Assembly: GCA_002393725.1 (NCBI GenBank)
Contig: DGTJ01000086.1
Location: forward strand, 1-26,386
DNA length: 26,386 bases
Origin: Prevotella sp. UBA4339
GTDB taxonomy: Bacteria > Bacteroidota > Bacteroidia > Bacteroidales > Bacteroidaceae
Direction of reading: 5' to 3'
The number at the start of each line of letters is the position of its first letter. Within the stretch, counting starts at the first letter, position 1. The notes below the pieces were generated by a model that saw only the letters and a program-made list of their open reading frames with translations, had not been told where the DNA came from and made no database searches. Below, piece by piece: positions 23,712 through 26,386 of this stretch. Made by a program: the position numbers and the translations under genes.

Positions 23712-26024
23712 ATGAGGAAGATATTTGTCCGGTTATTGTGGACTTTAATTATATTATTTGTGCTTGGAGCAGGTGTAGCGTTTTATGCTATCAGTGAAGG
23801 TTGGATTGGATATATGCCTCCGATTGAAGACTTGCAGAATCCTATCAACCGTTTTGCCACTCAGGTCTATTCGTCTGACGGCAAGCTGATGGGCACTTGG
23901 AGCTATAATCGTGAAAATCGTGTCCTTGTAGACTATAACAAATTGTCTCCTCATCTTGTCCATGCCCTTGTGGCAACCGAGGATGCTCGTTTCTATGAGC
24001 ATTCTGGTATCGACTTCTATGCTTTGGGCCGTGCCATCATCAAGCGCGGGATTATGGGGCGTAAGAGTGCCGGTGGCGGCTCCACTATTACCCAGCAGCT
24101 TGCCAAGCAGCTCTATTCCGAGCATGCCGGCAGCACCTTAGAGCGTCTTCTGCAAAAGCCGATAGAGTGGGTGATAGCTGTGAAGCTGGAGAGGAACTAT
24201 ACAAAGGATGAGATACTCACGATGTATCTGAATTATTTTGACTTCCTGCATAATGCTGTAGGCATCAAGACGGCTTCGAATACTTATTTCAGCAAGGATC
24301 CTAAGGACCTTACTATAAATGAGGCTGCAACTCTCGTGGGCCTCTGTAAGAACCCTTCTTATTATAATCCCGTGCGCAATCCAGAACGCAGTCGTGAGCG
24401 TCGTAATGTCGTGCTGGGCCAGATGGTAAAGGAGGGCTATCTCAGTCAGGCCGACTATGAGAAGTACAGTGCCGAACCCCTGCAGCTTCATTTCCATGTC
24501 ACTGATCATAAGGACGGACTGGCAACGTATTTCCGTGATTTCCTGCGGCGCTATATGACAGCAAAGAAGCCGGAGAGAGCTCTCTACGCATCGTGGAATA
24601 TGGTGAAATACCACATTGACTCAATCAATTGGGAATCAGACCCTTTATACGGTTGGTGCAACAAAAACAGGAAGCGTGACGGAAAGTACTATAGTATCTA
24701 TACAGACGGTCTCCGCGTACATACCACCATTGACTCCAGAATGCAGAAGTATGCTGAGCAGGCTGTCTATGAACATGTGGTGAATTTCTTGCAGCCAAAC
24801 TTCAATCTTGGAAAGAATTCCAAGAAGAATTTCCCTTATTCGAGTTCTCTCACTCCCAAGCAGGTTCAGCAGGTGATGATGCGCAACGTCCGACAGTGTG
24901 AGCGCTATCGCGTGCTGAAGGAGAGTGGCGCTTCGGATGACGAGATACAGAAGTCATTCCGTACACCGGTGTCAATGTCTATCTTCACATATCATGGAAT
25001 GGTAGACACAGTCATGACTCCGATAGACTCGATAAGATATTACAAATCATTCCTCCGTACCGGCTTTATGAGCATTTGCCCGCAGAATGGTCATGTAAAG
25101 GCTTATGTGGGTGGCCTCGACTTTATGCATTTTGCTTACGACATGGTGATGGAGGGTAGGCGACAGGTAGGGTCTACCATTAAGCCTTTTCTTTATTCTC
25201 TGGCTATGGAAAACGGGTTCTCTCCATGTGACCTGGCTCCGAATGTCCAGCAGACTTATATGGTTGCCGGCCAGCCGTGGACTCCACGCAATGCCAGTCA
25301 TGCTCGTTACGGCGAGATGGTGACGCTTAAATGGGGACTGCAGCAGTCAAACAACTGGATTTCGGCTTACCTTATGAGCCGACTCAGTCCACAGGCGTTT
25401 GTCGACCTGCTTCGTCAGTATGGCATACATAATCCTGACATCCATCCTTCGATGGCTCTCTGTCTCGGTCCTTGCGAGATTACCGTAGGCGAGATGGCCA
25501 GTGCCTATACTGCTTTTGTCAATCATGGAATACGTGCCTCTCACATGTTTGTCACAAGGATAGAGGATGGAGAGGGTAATCTTATTACCAGGTTTACTCC
25601 ACGCATGAATGAGGTGATAAGCGAGGAGAGTGCTCATAAGATGCTGTACATGCTAAAGGCGGTTGTTGACGGAGGTACTGCCAGCCGACTGCGGTTCAAG
25701 TATAACATGAAGGGTGACCTGGCAGGTAAGACAGGTACCACCAATAAAAACAGTGACGCATGGTTTATGGGGCTTACTCCCTCGCTTGTCAATGCATGCT
25801 GGGTGGGAGGCGATGACCGTGACATCCATTTCGACTCGATGTCAATGGGACAGGGCGCCACTATGGCTTTGCCGATTTTCGCACTTTATATGCAGAAGGT
25901 ATATCAGGACAAGGGACTCGGATATAATGAAGATGCTATATTCGATCTTCCTGAGGATTACGATCCATGCTCATCTTTTGAAGTGATTACGGAAGCAAAT
26001 GATATTGAAGATATCTTTGAATAG
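23712..26024 (+). CDS. Class A penicillin-binding protein (PBP1A type)
   Basis: A 770-aa bifunctional peptidoglycan synthase, anchored by one N-terminal helix (about 6-28). The GT51 glycosyltransferase domain (about 65-240) has the catalytic Glu90 in TEDARFYEHSGID, then GGGSTITQQLAKQL, and MYLNYFDF. The transpeptidase domain (about 420-730) has Ser488-Thr-Ile-Lys491 (STIK), Ser546-Asn-Asn548 (SNN) and Lys673-Thr-Gly675 (KTG). It polymerises lipid II and cross-links the peptides in the periplasm and is a beta-lactam target. The C-terminal tail after the KTG region is short and acidic. The gene is monocistronic and followed by an AT-rich stretch leading to the rRNA promoter; no GC-rich terminator is visible. 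Confidence 0.95.
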   Translation: MRKIFVRLLWTLIILFVLGAGVAFYAISEGWIGYMPPIEDLQNPINRFATQVYSSDGKLMGTWSYNRENRVLVDYNKLSPHLVHALVATEDARFYEHSGIDFYALGRAIIKRGIMGRKSAGGGSTITQQLAKQLYSEHAGSTLERLLQKPIEWVIAVKLERNYTKDEILTMYLNYFDFLHNAVGIKTASNTYFSKDPKDLTINEAATLVGLCKNPSYYNPVRNPERSRERRNVVLGQMVKEGYLSQADYEKYSAEPLQLHFHVTDHKDGLATYFRDFLRRYMTAKKPERALYASWNMVKYHIDSINWESDPLYGWCNKNRKRDGKYYSIYTDGLRVHTTIDSRMQKYAEQAVYEHVVNFLQPNFNLGKNSKKNFPYSSSLTPKQVQQVMMRNVRQCERYRVLKESGASDDEIQKSFRTPVSMSIFTYHGMVDTVMTPIDSIRYYKSFLRTGFMSICPQNGHVKAYVGGLDFMHFAYDMVMEGRRQVGSTIKPFLYSLAMENGFSPCDLAPNVQQTYMVAGQPWTPRNASHARYGEMVTLKWGLQQSNNWISAYLMSRLSPQAFVDLLRQYGIHNPDIHPSMALCLGPCEITVGEMASAYTAFVNHGIRASHMFVTRIEDGEGNLITRFTPRMNEVISEESAHKMLYMLKAVVDGGTASRLRFKYNMKGDLAGKTGTTNKNSDAWFMGLTPSLVNACWVGGDDRDIHFDSMSMGQGATMALPIFALYMQKVYQDKGLGYNEDAIFDLPEDYDPCSSFEVITEANDIEDIFE

Positions 26025-26116
26025 CATATATATAATATAATTAATAAGGTGTGGAGTTCGCTTTTGTCAATAAACTCGAAAACTTTCGTTTTTTATCGAA
26101 AAAAAGTGGGGAATTA

Positions 26117-26148
26117 TTTGGAGGGTATTGAAAAAGTGCGTACCTTTG
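26117..26148 (+). promoter_or_regulatory. Ribosomal RNA operon promoter
   Basis: TTTG (26117-26120), a 20-nt spacer, and TACCTTTG (26141-26148): a full Bacteroidetes promoter. Upstream (26080-26108) are A and T tracts that could act as an UP element, as is common for rRNA promoters. Confidence 0.75.
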
Positions 26149-26386
26149 CAACCGCTTTCGCTCAAAAACATGGGCAAGGCACTAAGGAAAGAGTTCTTTG
26201 AAAGATTTACATAGACAGAAGTAGTACAAGAAGCGAATGCTCATTTTGAGCATTTGGGTAGAAGAGAAACGAACCGTTTCAATTTCTTTTATGAAACTTG
26301 ATGAAGGATAGTCGTTCTGGGACAGATTAACGATCATGCGCCGTGCATTATGCGCCGTGCGTTGATCTGAAGATACAAACAATTAT
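26149..26386 (+). ncRNA. Leader of a 16S-23S-5S rRNA operon, up to the edge of 16S rRNA
   Basis: About 240 nt without a plausible gene. It contains a boxA-like GTTCTTTGAAAG (26193-26204) and then a stretch through 26232 that resembles Bacteroidales pre-16S leaders as I remember them. An 8-bp hairpin (26236-26254), a 6-bp hairpin GAAACG/CGTTTC (26266-26280), and an outer stem GATTAACG (26325-26332) with CGTTGATC (26360-26367) follow. The last bases, ACAAACAATTAT, match what usually comes directly before the GAAGAGTTTGATC start of 16S in this group. The mature 16S itself is beyond the window, so this is inferred. Confidence 0.75.
26336..26363 (+). repeat. 14-bp tandem duplication in the rRNA leader
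   Basis: ATGCGCCGTGCATT (26336-26349) is followed directly by ATGCGCCGTGCGTT (26350-26363), differing at one base. It forms the inner part of a stem-loop closed by 26325-26332 and 26360-26367. Confidence 0.85.

Noticed and set aside
26080..26108. Possible terminator after PBP1A
   Set aside because: The pairing is only A-T tracts with tight loops; more likely an AT-rich upstream element of the rRNA promoter.
26182..26382. 66-aa open frame on the minus strand
   Set aside because: It is antisense to the rRNA leader, has no promoter box or protein features, and its composition follows the structured leader.
1..26386. CRISPR array, tRNA, insertion sequence or integron
   Set aside because: No regularly spaced repeats, cloverleaf with CCA-side stem, transposase or integrase was seen on either strand.

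Overview
The window looks like chromosomal DNA of a Bacteroidales bacterium, most likely Prevotella or a close relative. The evidence is the repeated Bacteroidetes promoter core TAnnTTTG in front of most genes, the near absence of Shine-Dalgarno sequences, an RprX/RprY-type two-component pair, a GldB-like lipoprotein, a DUF4861 protein and a TPR-LuxR membrane regulator. Most genes are housekeeping or conserved. I see no transposase, integrase, CRISPR array or tRNA.

Layout. Bases 45-4245 (minus strand) hold an accessory cluster: an unrecognised exported protein, overlapping by 4 nt a lipoprotein/TPR/transmembrane/LuxR-HTH regulator, then a GT-C type membrane glycosyltransferase and a tiny membrane protein 1 nt behind it. 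A divergent, secreted GH2 beta-galactosidase (4478-7609) and a small exported protein of unknown function (7790-8260, with a strong terminator) follow. Next come rprX-rprY plus an overlapping 59-aa two-helix membrane protein, then the ribosomal operon rpsF-rpsR-rplI. A small Ala/Asp/Thr-rich lipoprotein (minus) shares a T-rich divergent region with mtaB, which is followed by a family 2 glycosyltransferase. After these come a DUF4861 protein (minus), a GldB-like lipoprotein (plus) whose 3' end overlaps a radical SAM gene (minus), a dipeptidyl peptidase IV (plus), and the pyrB-pyrI-glyA operon (minus). The last protein gene is a class A penicillin-binding protein (23712-26024). The final ~360 bases are a promoter and leader of a ribosomal RNA operon; the window appears to stop at, or within a few bases of, the 5' end of 16S rRNA.

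How the parts work together. Core functions are translation (S6, S18, L9, tRNA methylthiolation, the rRNA operon), pyrimidine and one-carbon metabolism (pyrBI, glyA), envelope growth (PBP1A, glycosyltransferases), and periplasmic breakdown of sugars and peptides (GH2, DPP IV).

The best candidates for something new are: (i) the 45-4245 cluster, which I read as a one-component transmembrane signalling unit with a possible shared operator, AGAGTACTC, near two of its promoters; (ii) perfect AGGAGG sequences in front of rpsR and rplI only, in a lineage that usually ignores Shine-Dalgarno pairing; (iii) a 111-bp AT-rich palindrome that fills the gap between DPP IV and glyA; (iv) promoters placed 7-8 nt from start codons, implying almost leaderless mRNAs.
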